A stretch of 9,656 bases of DNA, from contig JAUVVP010000039.1 in NCBI GenBank assembly GCA_030604585.1, positions 1 to 9,656 of the forward strand, in the 5' to 3' direction. Numbering within the stretch: the stretch's first letter is position 1; every line of letters starts with the position of its first letter. The stretch is from Planctomycetota bacterium (GTDB taxonomy: Bacteria; Planctomycetota; Brocadiia; SM23-32). The position numbers were made by a program, and so were the translations under genes. Below, in pieces: positions 1 to 7,161 of the stretch. The notes beneath the pieces were generated by a model, which was not told the origin of the DNA, did no database searches, and worked only from the letters and a program-made list of their open reading frames with translations.

Positions 1-223
1 CCAGCGAGCTCCACCGCTGCAGCCATCGGCAGAGCTCCGCTCCGTCAATGCCCGGCAGGATCAGATGCACCACGATGGCGTTGAAATCGCCGTCCCGCTC
101 CACGTGCAGCATGGCGCGCTCGGCCGAGGTGGCCGTCGTCACGACGTGGCCGCCCCGGGCGAACAGGGCACGGACGCCCTGCGTGCGCTCCTCGTCGGCA
201 TCAACGTAAAGGACCTTTGCCAT
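1..223 (-). CDS. Receiver-domain (response-regulator-like) protein, 5' part only, atypical phospho-site
   Basis: The first 74 codons of a gene that runs off the left edge. The translation follows the CheY-like receiver fold: strand 1 reads KVLYVDADEE (residues 3-12), a helix follows, and the strand-3/loop region reads IVVHLILPGIDG (50-61), matching the usual xxxDxxLPxxDG pattern. Two key positions are unusual. The phospho-acceptor aspartate is His53 (codon CAT at 67-65), and the second residue of the acidic pair is Ala9, with Asp8 and Asp10 retained. Canonical Asp phosphorylation is therefore not expected, so this may be a pseudo-receiver working by protein contact. The start ATG lies 3 nt after the stop of the DRTGG gene, with a GAGGA sequence about 10 nt upstream, so it appears to belong to the operon. 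The output domain, if any, is outside the window. The fold call is firm; the role is unknown. Confidence 0.8.
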   Translation of the reverse strand, partial: MAKVLYVDADEERTQGVRALFARGGHVVTTATSAERAMLHVERDGDFNAIVVHLILPGIDGAELCRWLQRWSSL

Positions 224-226
224 GCT

Positions 227-1363
227 CTATCTGTCCTCGTCAGCGCCGGCGGCGCCGGCGACGGGAGCCAGACCGACGGCGTCGAATATACGGTCAATGT
301 CAACGTGCTCTTTGATGATGCGTTCGGCCAGGGCTATCTTGTCCGTGTCCCTGACCGTCAGCTTGGGCACGAGGCTGCGCACTTTGAACGCGGCGGTGGC
401 GGTGTCGTCTTCGGTCAGCAGCACCGGCACGTCCACCTCGCACAGGATGTTGACGATGCTCAGGTGAGGGACGAAGCCGCCGGTTAGCAGCAGGCCGGCT
501 ATGCGCGGCGCGCCTCCCCGTCCGGTCATCAGGTGAGCGTTGATGGAGGCGAGTATGTTGTCCACCCGGTCCCCGGGGACGACCACCAGGCTGCCGTCGG
601 TCAGGTAATCGATCATGTTCTGGGCCGTCATGGCAGCCACGATGATGTCGCGCACCCTGTTCTTCAGAAACGTGCCGCCGCAGAGCACTTCCAGGCCGTA
701 TTCCTCCCGGATCTGGATCATCGTGGGATAGGTCAGCTCCTTGCGGTACGGAATGACCCCGATGCACTCTATCCCGACGTTGGCCAGGCCCTGCCGGAGG
801 GCGGCGCTGACCTTCTCGTACTTCTCCTGATAGACCTTGTTGATGATGGCGCCGATCACCGTCACCCCGAGGCGGTCGAACAGTGCCTCGTTAAGGCACA
901 GCTCATCAATGCTGCTGCCGATGCCCCCGCCGGTGACGATGACGCACCTGGCGTCGAGGAGCTTCGCCACCTGCGCGTTGGAAGAGTCAATAACCGAACC
1001 GACGCCGGCATGGCCGGTGCCCTCAATGATCATGACGTCGTGGCCTTCCTCGAGGCTGTCCACCGCCGCCAGGATGCGCCCGTGGATGGCCTCGGGGTCG
1101 CGGTCGAAGATGTAGTTGCTGGTGAATCCCCGCGGGATGGTGACCGGGCTGAGGGCCTTGATCGCACCGCCGGCCTGCAGGGCGCGCTTGAAGAGCACGG
1201 CGTCCTCGTCAACCTGCTCTTCATCTTCCATCACGTAGCGCTGGCCGACGGGCTTGATGAAGCAGGCCCTGTAGCCGCGCTCCGCCGCCGCCTTGTAGAG
1301 CCCCACGCTGATGGTGGTCTTGCCGGCATGCTGCTCGGTGGCGGCGACGTATATCCGCTTCAT
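227..1363 (-). CDS. BioD-like P-loop ATPase with DRTGG domain (phosphotransacetylase N-terminal-like)
   Basis: A 378-aa protein with the architecture of the regulatory N-terminal half of long phosphate acetyltransferases, but without the catalytic acetyltransferase domain. Residues 1-210 form a dethiobiotin-synthetase/CobQ-type nucleotide-binding domain (AAA_26). The P-loop is ATEQHAGKTT (8-17), a second strand carries MIIEGTGH (111-118), and VTGGGIGS (143-150) is a further strand-loop. Residues about 215-325 are the DRTGG domain, with its signature at VVPGDRVDNI (261-270), and a short C-terminal extension follows. It is predicted to be a cytoplasmic, soluble nucleotide-binding protein. It starts 6 nt after the DUF3786 gene and ends 3 nt before the receiver gene, so it is very likely co-transcribed. 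It is not CooC/AcsF, the MinD-type nickel-insertion ATPase usual in these clusters, because it lacks the deviant Walker A and CxC features. A role in sensing nucleotide, acetyl-phosphate or corrinoid status is inference only. Confidence 0.85.
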   Translation of the reverse strand: MKRIYVAATEQHAGKTTISVGLYKAAAERGYRACFIKPVGQRYVMEDEEQVDEDAVLFKRALQAGGAIKALSPVTIPRGFTSNYIFDRDPEAIHGRILAAVDSLEEGHDVMIIEGTGHAGVGSVIDSSNAQVAKLLDARCVIVTGGGIGSSIDELCLNEALFDRLGVTVIGAIINKVYQEKYEKVSAALRQGLANVGIECIGVIPYRKELTYPTMIQIREEYGLEVLCGGTFLKNRVRDIIVAAMTAQNMIDYLTDGSLVVVPGDRVDNILASINAHLMTGRGGAPRIAGLLLTGGFVPHLSIVNILCEVDVPVLLTEDDTATAAFKVRSLVPKLTVRDTDKIALAERIIKEHVDIDRIFDAVGLAPVAGAAGADEDR

Positions 1364-1369
1364 GGCATT

Positions 1370-2005
1370 TCAGCCTCGCCTGGCGGCCGCGGGGCCCTTC
1401 CCTTCCAAGGCCGAGACCAACCTCTCCGCGGCCACTATGCCGTCCTCCATGGTGAAGATACTGAGCAGGTTGTCCGAGAAGAGGACGTTGCAGGAGGGCG
1501 GGAAGTCCTCGTCGCCCTCATAGCGCACGACCTGGAACTCCAGCAGGGGAAAGAACCGCAGTATGCAGCGCACGGGGCCCTGCCCCACGGGCGCGCCGCC
1601 GAGGCGCTCGATGGCCTGCACGAACGTCTGCCGGTCGCGCCCGGCCGTCCGGCTCAGCCTCCCGGTCACCCTCTGCTCGAAGGCGGGCTGGTATCCCCGC
1701 CCGTCCGGAAAGTCGGCAAAGGAGGCGAAGCCCCCGGGCGGGACCGGCTCGCGCGCTCCGAGATAGTCGAGCACCAGTATCTGCCAGACCATGGACACCT
1801 CCCCTCCGCCCGGCAGCACGGACATGGCGAAGGGCGACGCCTGCACCCTGAACTCCCAGCACAGCGAGGGCAGGATTATGGTGCCGCCGTCCTCAGCCAG
1901 GCGGGCACCGATCAGAGCAAGCCGCTCGGCGCCCAGCCCTTCCTGCAGGCGGCGCAGGGCAGCGTCGCGGGCGATCTCATAGTGGTCCTGCCTGGGCAGC
2001 CGCAT
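1370..2005 (-). CDS. DUF3786 domain protein
   Basis: A 211-aa protein recognised as DUF3786 from its spaced motifs: VWQILVLDYL (73-82), a PxGxxFxxFADFPDGRGYxxAF stretch (90-109), RFFPLLEF (150-157), and DEDFPPSCNVLF (165-176) followed by MEDGI (186-190). The family occurs mainly in anaerobic bacteria and has no assigned reaction. No signal peptide or membrane segment is visible, and the three cysteines (49, 147, 172) do not form an Fe-S motif. The ATG at 2005 was chosen because GGGGAAG lies 5 nt upstream and the product begins MRLPRQDHYEIA, typical of family N-termini. The in-frame ATG at 2182 would overlap acsE by about 140 nt and add an arginine-rich low-complexity leader. The gene starts 35 nt after acsE and is followed 6 nt later by the DRTGG gene. 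Its position suggests an accessory role for CFeSP or methyl transfer, which is inference. Confidence 0.82.
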   Translation of the reverse strand: MRLPRQDHYEIARDAALRRLQEGLGAERLALIGARLAEDGGTIILPSLCWEFRVQASPFAMSVLPGGGEVSMVWQILVLDYLGAREPVPPGGFASFADFPDGRGYQPAFEQRVTGRLSRTAGRDRQTFVQAIERLGGAPVGQGPVRCILRFFPLLEFQVVRYEGDEDFPPSCNVLFSDNLLSIFTMEDGIVAAERLVSALEGKGPAAARRG

Positions 2006-2040
2006 CGTGACTTCCCCGGGGTGCCATCGGCAGCGGGAGG

Positions 2041-2832
2041 TTACCTGCTGCTCAGATAGGCGGCGATATAGTCGTCGCAGTAGAGCTGCTTCTCCAGGAG
2101 GATCTCCGCCGTGATCGCCGCGTTCATCAGGTCCTTGTCGAAGGCGTCCATGATGGCGGCGTTGAGGCCGACGCCGACGCACATGCTCAGGTAGATGCGG
2201 TTCAGCAGCGAGCGCTCCTTGCAGCTCTGGCTGACGTTGGACAGGCCGAGGACGAAGTTCGGCGCCGGGTCGGATATGAGCTTCAACTGCGTTATGGCGC
2301 CCATGACGGCGGCCGGCTGCTTCGGACCGACGTTGACCGGCAGTATGACCGGATCAATGTAGAGGTCCACCATGTCCAGGCCGTGTTCCATGGCCTTGGT
2401 GACGATCGTGGCGCCCATCATCACCCGGCCGTCCACGTCGCGGGGCACGCCGGTTTCGTCAAGGGTCAGAGCTACGAGCTGGGAACCGGTCTCCACGGCC
2501 AAGGGGACGTACCGGTCCAGCTCCGGCACGCTGGCCTTGGTGGAGTTGATGATGGCGGGGTTGGTGCAGGCCTTCACCGCCTCGGACATCACGTCGAACT
2601 TCGGCGTGTCCACGCAGATGGGCGCGTCGGTGACTTCCTGGATCGTCTCGATCAGCCAGATCATGTTCTCGACGGGCTTGCCCCTGGTGGGGCCGACGTT
2701 GACGTCGAGCGCATCGGCCCCGGCCGCCAGTTGGCGGAGGGCCAGGTCCTGGATCGGCTCCTTGTTCCTGTCCTCGATAGCCTTCTTGGCTTCCGTGAAC
2801 ATGCCGTTGATTCGTTCGCCGATGACGAACAT
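2041..2832 (-). CDS. acsE: 5-methyltetrahydrofolate:corrinoid/iron-sulfur protein methyltransferase
   Basis: A 263-aa cytoplasmic TIM-barrel enzyme (pterin-binding, DHPS-like) that transfers the N5-methyl group of methyl-H4folate to Co(I) of CFeSP, linking the methyl and carbonyl branches. Length is close to the roughly 262 aa of Moorella AcsE. The opening FVIGERINGMF (2-12) is characteristic. Asp75 (CVDTP), Asn96 (IINST), Asp160 (LYIDP) and Asn199 (LGLSNVSQ) fall at the same numbers as the pterin-binding and catalytic residues of the Moorella enzyme, with Asn199 the residue implicated in activating the N5-methyl group. LDVNVGP (42-48) and the C-terminal AEILLEKQLYCD (242-253) also fit. A GAAAGGAG ribosome site lies 7 nt before the ATG. 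It follows acsD by 40 nt. MetH-type or MtgA/MtrH-like methyltransferases share the fold, but the gene order settles the assignment. Confidence 0.96.
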   Translation of the reverse strand: MFVIGERINGMFTEAKKAIEDRNKEPIQDLALRQLAAGADALDVNVGPTRGKPVENMIWLIETIQEVTDAPICVDTPKFDVMSEAVKACTNPAIINSTKASVPELDRYVPLAVETGSQLVALTLDETGVPRDVDGRVMMGATIVTKAMEHGLDMVDLYIDPVILPVNVGPKQPAAVMGAITQLKLISDPAPNFVLGLSNVSQSCKERSLLNRIYLSMCVGVGLNAAIMDAFDKDLMNAAITAEILLEKQLYCDDYIAAYLSSR

Positions 2833-2872
2833 TCGCGCGCTCCTTTCGGGACTGCGGGGTCAAGAAGATGCG

Positions 2873-3838
2873 CTACGCCTTGGGCCACAACGCTTCGACA
2901 GCCGTCTTCGCCTGCTGGAGGGCCTCGGGGTTGCGCATGATGAACAGCTCGGCGCCGGCCTCCATGTAGCCGACGGCGGTTGCGGCCTCCCACAGGGGCG
3001 CCCTCACGTCCAGCTTACCCCACTGCGGGGCATCCTCGTCGGGCGAGGTGGCTTCCTTAACCCGGCCGATCTCCTTGCCCATGTTCACCACCACGGGCTG
3101 CTGCATCAGGACGTCGCCGCCGAGGGCGGCAATCCGGCCCCGCTCGATCGTCGTGTAGATGTAGACCATCCCGAACCCGAGGGCGCCGCAGGTGGGATGC
3201 ATCACGATGTTCTGCACGTTGACCCCGACGTCGCCGAGCAGGATGTGGAGCTGCTTGGACAGGTTGATGTCGGAGGGGGCTTCGGCGATGATCTTGTGCG
3301 AATCGGCCAGGCAACTGGCAGCCAGCGTGCGGTAGTTGGCCTCCTTGGCCGTGCCGAACAGGCAGTTCTCCCCCGCGGCGGCCTGCGTGCACTTCGGCAG
3401 GACGTTGTTGTCCACCTCGTCAACGTCCGCGCCCCACACGATCAGGGGCAGGCCCGTCGCCCCGAGCACTCGCTTCACGTCGTCGGCGCATTCCTCCGGG
3501 CTGCGGCCACCCAGGTCGGGATGCGCGGCGTCCAGATGGAGGCAGACCAGGTCGGCGCCCCACTCCTCGCACCTTGCGGCCCACTTCTCCAGGTCGGCGG
3601 CCACCTCGCCTACGTGCTTCCTGGCCTGCGAGTGCCAGTCGTCCGCGCCGGCCGTGTTCACCTCCAGCGCGAAGGCCGGCCGGTGCGGGTACTCGGCCTC
3701 GAAGCTCAACATCGGCAGGCCCGTCTCGCCGCCGATCGTCACGGTGCGGGTGCGCGACCCGCCCTGCTCGCTCGTGGCGCCGATGGTCACTGCATGAACG
3801 ACCCCGCTGAACTTCTCCTTCACGTCCGGTACCGGCAT
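2873..3838 (-). CDS. acsD: Corrinoid/iron-sulfur protein small (beta) subunit
   Basis: A 321-aa protein of the CdhD/AcsD family, close to the roughly 323 aa of the Moorella subunit. It forms the TIM-barrel partner of AcsC, and together they hold the corrinoid that carries the methyl group from AcsE to AcsB. Family-typical stretches include FSGVVHAVTIG (10-20), GGETGLPMLSFE (36-47), the barrel strand ADLVCLHLD (95-103), PLIVWGADVDEVDNNVLPK (131-149), GENCLFGTAKEANYR (156-170) and NIVMHPTCGALGFG (210-223). A GGAGGGAG ribosome site precedes the ATG by about 6-8 nt. An out-of-frame ATG a few bases upstream opens a different reading frame and is not used. It lies between acsV (47-nt gap) and acsE (40-nt gap), as expected for this operon type. 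No truncation or frameshift is seen. Confidence 0.97.
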   Translation of the reverse strand: MPVPDVKEKFSGVVHAVTIGATSEQGGSRTRTVTIGGETGLPMLSFEAEYPHRPAFALEVNTAGADDWHSQARKHVGEVAADLEKWAARCEEWGADLVCLHLDAAHPDLGGRSPEECADDVKRVLGATGLPLIVWGADVDEVDNNVLPKCTQAAAGENCLFGTAKEANYRTLAASCLADSHKIIAEAPSDINLSKQLHILLGDVGVNVQNIVMHPTCGALGFGMVYIYTTIERGRIAALGGDVLMQQPVVVNMGKEIGRVKEATSPDEDAPQWGKLDVRAPLWEAATAVGYMEAGAELFIMRNPEALQQAKTAVEALWPKA

Positions 3839-3885
3839 CGGAGACTCCCTCCATCCTTTCGACGTGGCATCCCGTTCAGAAGCAT

Positions 3886-5733
3886 CTACTGCGCCGGCCC
3901 GGCCACCGACGGGAACTTCTCCGCGTCGGTGTGCGGCAGGAAGCAGGCCGACACAAACTGGTCCATGAAATCGGGGTGCGTGGACAACTCAAAGTAGGTC
4001 ATCTTAGCGGCGATGTCCCGCGCTTTCCAGTAGTTTTGGGCATTCTCGGCCACCATTACGGCGCCCTGCAGCGACGTGTTGCCCACGAACTCGATGCGCG
4101 GGCGGGGCACGTCCGGCAGCAGGCCGATCGTTACCGCGTTGTCCTTGTCCAGGCTCTCGCCGAACCCGCCGGCCAGCATGATATTGGCCAGGTCGCCCCA
4201 CTCCATCCCCAGGCTCTGGAGCAGCACGCTGCCGGCGGCGTAGATGGCGCCTTTGGCGCGCACCAGGTTCTCCACGTCGGCCTGGGTCAGCACGATGTCC
4301 CGGTCAACGGCGGCCCGGTCCGCCGGGACCAGCAGGTACTGGAGTTCCCCGTCTTCCCGGCGCACGCCCGGCGCCCCCTCCACGAACCGGCCCGTCTTGT
4401 CCATCATGCCTTCCCGCAGCAGCGTGGCGAGCAGGTCAATGTAGCCGGTGCCGCAGATGCCCAGGGGCGCTGCGTCGCCGATGGTCTTCCACTGCACGGC
4501 GCCGTCGCTCCAGACGGAGTCTATCGCTCCGTCCCTGGCGCGGGTGCCGGAGGCGCTGCCGCCGCCCTCGAAGGCCGGCCCCGCCGAGGCGCTGCAGCAG
4601 ACCAGGAACTCCCGGCAGCCGATGGCGATCTCGCCGTTGGTGCCCAGGTCTATCAGGGCGGCCGGCTTCTGGCGCTCCGCCAGGCCCGTGGCGAGCACGC
4701 CGCCGGTGATGTCCGCCCCGACGAACGAGCTGACAGACGGCAGGCAGAAGATCCGGCCCGCCGGGTTGGTCTGCACGCCGACGTCTTTGGGGCGGATGGG
4801 CGGCAGGTGGTAGGCGCACCCGACATAGGGCTCCCGCCGTATCCAGACCGGGCAGAGCCCCAGGAACAGGTGTATCATCGTCGTGTTACCGCTGACGACG
4901 ACGCCCCAGATGTCCTCCGGCCTCAGTCCGCTTGCTTCCAGCAGGGCGTCCAGCAGGAGGTTTATGTCCGCCACGACGGATTCCTGCAATTCGCGGCAGG
5001 CGCCCCCCTCGTTGCGCTGGCAGTGGATAATGCGGGAGATGACGTCCGGGCCGAACATGACCTGGGAGTTGTAGCAGGAAGCCACCCAGCCGGACTCGGG
5101 CGCCAGGAGCCGGGCCTTTATGGCCGTGGTGCCGATGTCCACCGCCATCATGCAGCAGGGCCGCCCCGTCTGCGGGCCGACGTGCAGGACCCTGTGGCCC
5201 CACGGTTCGACGGACAGGGCTACCTCGGGGCGCCAGTCCACCTCACGCAAGCGGACGGGCAGGTCGCTCAGCACGCGCAGTGGGATGTGATACTCGCCGG
5301 GCCGCCATTCGCGCAGGTGGCGCAGCAGCCGCTGGCCGTCGGCCACGTTGTCGTCCAGGCTGGGCGGGGCGGCCTCGATCTGGGCCCTCTCGACCATTCC
5401 GCCGGGCGGCGGGTAGTCCGGCGGGAAAGGCTCAACCCGGCGGACGGTGACCTCGACCTCCAGCTCGCGGCTTTCCCGCGGCAAGAATACCTCGATGTCG
5501 GCCTCGGCGGCCAGGGTGCGGCAGGCAAGGTCGCGCCCGGGGCCGAGCCGGTGGCGGGACTTAAGGCGGGTGACCTCTCCCCTTTTCACCTCGATGAGAC
5601 AGCGCCCGCAGACGCCCTGCCCACCGCAGTCGTTGCGGATGGGGATCTGGGCCTGCCTGGCAGCGTCGAGGAGGCTGGCGCCCGACTCTACCTCGACGGT
5701 CACGCCGGCCGGGTGGAAGGTTACCCTCGGCAT
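3886..5733 (-). CDS. acsV: Reductive activator of the corrinoid/iron-sulfur protein (RACo type)
   Basis: A 615-aa protein that, in this family, restores inactive Co(II)-CFeSP to Co(I), coupling an uphill electron transfer to ATP hydrolysis. Residues 1-85 are a plant-type [2Fe-2S] ferredoxin domain with ligands Cys36, Cys42, Cys45 and Cys71 (CGGQGVCGRC, then C after 25 residues). Residues about 86-190 are the linker and middle region. From about 195 comes an ASKHA-fold ATPase domain: phosphate-1 motif VDIGTTAIKA (198-207), SGNTTMIHLFLG (281-292), SSFVGADITGG (335-345), second phosphate motif IDLGTNGEIA (361-370), SASAGPAFEGG (381-391), GICGTGYIDLL (425-435) and the adenosine-type motif MLAGGFG (519-525). 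The start is 7 nt after the acsC stop, suggesting translational coupling. The ribosome site is weak (GGGATAGAG). The related family of O-demethylase activators (RACE) is an alternative, but the position between acsC and acsD supports AcsV. Confidence 0.96.
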   Translation of the reverse strand: MPRVTFHPAGVTVEVESGASLLDAARQAQIPIRNDCGGQGVCGRCLIEVKRGEVTRLKSRHRLGPGRDLACRTLAAEADIEVFLPRESRELEVEVTVRRVEPFPPDYPPPGGMVERAQIEAAPPSLDDNVADGQRLLRHLREWRPGEYHIPLRVLSDLPVRLREVDWRPEVALSVEPWGHRVLHVGPQTGRPCCMMAVDIGTTAIKARLLAPESGWVASCYNSQVMFGPDVISRIIHCQRNEGGACRELQESVVADINLLLDALLEASGLRPEDIWGVVVSGNTTMIHLFLGLCPVWIRREPYVGCAYHLPPIRPKDVGVQTNPAGRIFCLPSVSSFVGADITGGVLATGLAERQKPAALIDLGTNGEIAIGCREFLVCCSASAGPAFEGGGSASGTRARDGAIDSVWSDGAVQWKTIGDAAPLGICGTGYIDLLATLLREGMMDKTGRFVEGAPGVRREDGELQYLLVPADRAAVDRDIVLTQADVENLVRAKGAIYAAGSVLLQSLGMEWGDLANIMLAGGFGESLDKDNAVTIGLLPDVPRPRIEFVGNTSLQGAVMVAENAQNYWKARDIAAKMTYFELSTHPDFMDQFVSACFLPHTDAEKFPSVAGPAQ

Positions 5734-5740
5734 TCGGACT

Positions 5741-7081
5741 CTATCCCACTAACTTCGGCCACTCATTGTTGAGGAAACGCCCCAGCCCGCTGGCCTCTTT
5801 CGGCCCAACGATGACCTCCTGTTCCAGCTCTTCCCGCAGCTCGCCGCTTATGACGGCGACCAGTCCCGGAATGATGGGCTTGCGGTAGCCCTCGCCGAGC
5901 TGATCGAAGACGCCCGACTTCTCGATGGCGTCCTTTATCTGTTCGGGGCCGAACTCGTCCGCCGCCCACGCGGTCAGGACGCTGGTGCCCTTGGTGTCAA
6001 CCGTCAGTATGCGCGCGGGAACGCGGCTCGCCTCCACCTCGCCCAACACGCTGTAGTAGGTCAGTGAGAAGTTCGTGGTGACTATGAGGGGCGAGGTCTC
6101 GGTCGGATTGTTGATCTCGTGGACCTTCGCCTCGACTTGCACCGGCACCTGCGGGTCTATGTAGATGCCCTGGCGGGTCACCAGCACGGGCAGGACGTAT
6201 TCGGGGCTGTCAACCTCCAGCACCACGATGCCGGCGTATTTGTCCACGTAGTGGCAGCCTTCGAGCGATTGCTGCACGGGGTCCTGCGCCCAGGCCCGCA
6301 CCAGCACGGGATAGCCCAGGGGCCGGTAGGTGCGCCTCAGCGTCGCGCGGCGCGTCACGGTCAGGAACTGGAGGGTCTCCAGGGGGCTGACTTCACCGGG
6401 GCAGAGGACCATCTCCTCGACGCCGGCCCCTTTGGCCTTCTGGGTGTCGGCATCGCACTTCTCCAGGTCGCCCTCGACGACGACGGGCAGCTTCGCGCTG
6501 GCGGCCAGTTCGACGAGCGCATCGGAGGGACCGCCCCGCTCCCACAGCAGCGGCCGGCCGTCGCTGAGCCCTTCGGCGGCAGGCCGGAGCTTGTCGGCCG
6601 AGTCCGCAATGAGCACCACGGGCAGGCTGAGTTCCGTCTGGATGCGCCCGGCGGCTTCCTGCAGCTTCTCCCCGTCGCCGCTGGCGCAGTTCAGCGCCAC
6701 CGTGTCCACGTCTATTATCTGGCCGATGCGCTCGAAGGACAGGCTCCGGACCGTCTCCATCCGGGCATCCAGGTCATCGGTGTCGTTCACCAGCAAGGCG
6801 ATGCCGCAGGGATGGTGGAACCTCTCGTCATGGCGGAACATGACGGTCTCGTTGCCGATCTTCAGGGCCCGATCGCCGGAGCCGATGGTCACGAGCTTCT
6901 GGGGCGGCTGGCTGGCCGCCCCGGCCGCCTCTTGCGACTCCTCGCTCACGTGAGGACACTCGTCCAGGGCGGCCTGCTTTGCGGCCACTTTCATGGCGAA
7001 GGCCAGGCAGGTGGGCACGCCGCAGTCCCCGCAGTTGGTCCGGGGAAGGAGTTTGTAGATGTCCAGTCCCGTCAAGGCCAT
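5741..7081 (-). CDS. acsC: Corrinoid/iron-sulfur protein large (gamma) subunit
   Basis: A 446-aa protein, the same length as I recall for Moorella AcsC. The N-terminal domain binds a [4Fe-4S] cluster through Cys17, Cys20, Cys25 and Cys42 (NCGDCGVPTC, then DEC), which feeds electrons to the corrinoid. A TIM-barrel middle domain follows, including IGQIIDVDTVALNC and LPVVLIADS. The C-terminal Rossmann-like corrinoid-binding domain (about 335-446) contains RVPARILTVDTKGTSVLTAW and ends in the family's PGLVAVISGELREEL stretch. The start was set at 7081 because the product then begins MALTGLDIYKLLP, as in relatives, and AGGAGG lies 9 nt upstream. The in-frame ATG at 7120 would place that ribosome site inside the gene and add a non-conserved 13-residue leader. 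It follows acsB by 80 nt and leads into acsV. Confidence 0.97.
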   Translation of the reverse strand: MALTGLDIYKLLPRTNCGDCGVPTCLAFAMKVAAKQAALDECPHVSEESQEAAGAASQPPQKLVTIGSGDRALKIGNETVMFRHDERFHHPCGIALLVNDTDDLDARMETVRSLSFERIGQIIDVDTVALNCASGDGEKLQEAAGRIQTELSLPVVLIADSADKLRPAAEGLSDGRPLLWERGGPSDALVELAASAKLPVVVEGDLEKCDADTQKAKGAGVEEMVLCPGEVSPLETLQFLTVTRRATLRRTYRPLGYPVLVRAWAQDPVQQSLEGCHYVDKYAGIVVLEVDSPEYVLPVLVTRQGIYIDPQVPVQVEAKVHEINNPTETSPLIVTTNFSLTYYSVLGEVEASRVPARILTVDTKGTSVLTAWAADEFGPEQIKDAIEKSGVFDQLGEGYRKPIIPGLVAVISGELREELEQEVIVGPKEASGLGRFLNNEWPKLVG

Positions 7082-7090
7082 GTCGCAGCT

Positions 7091-7096
7091 CCTCCT
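7091..7096 (-). promoter_or_regulatory. Ribosome binding site deciding the acsC start
   Basis: A perfect AGGAGG on the minus strand, 9 nt before the ATG at 7081. It fixes the acsC start at 7081 and argues against the in-frame ATG at 7120. Confidence 0.85.
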
Positions 7097-7161
7097 GGGC
7101 TCCATTGAAAGAAAGCGCAAGACGCCCCGCTGCCCGGGACGGTCCGTTCATGGCCACGCCG

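Noticed and set aside
227..1363. Assignment of the P-loop protein as CooC/AcsF nickel-insertion ATPase or as cobyrinate a,c-diamide synthase
   Set aside because: It has a BioD-type P-loop and a DRTGG domain. It lacks the MinD-type deviant Walker A and CxC of CooC, and the glutamine amidotransferase domain of CbiA/CobB.
533..2059. A 508-codon plus-strand open frame opposite the DRTGG and DUF3786 genes
   Set aside because: Same shadow effect. It crosses three gene boundaries of the minus-strand operon and shows no domain.
2006..2182. An upstream ATG giving a 270-aa DUF3786 protein
   Set aside because: It would overlap the end of acsE by about 140 nt, and the extra residues are an arginine-rich shadow of the acsE frame. 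The ATG at 2005 has its own GGGGAAG.
2372..3997. A 541-codon plus-strand open frame opposite acsE/acsD
   Set aside because: It spans two real genes and their intergenic gap on the other strand and has no recognisable motifs. It is a GC-composition shadow.
3931..5772. A 613-codon open frame on the plus strand, opposite acsV
   Set aside because: It is antisense to a clearly identified gene. High GC at third codon positions removes stops from the complementary frame, and the translation is rich in Gly/Ala/Arg/His/Val/Gln with no recognisable domain.
7082..7120. An upstream in-frame ATG giving a 459-aa AcsC
   Set aside because: The AGGAGG at 7091-7096 and the family-typical MALTGLDIYK start place initiation at 7081. 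The extra 13 residues are not like any AcsC N-terminus I know.
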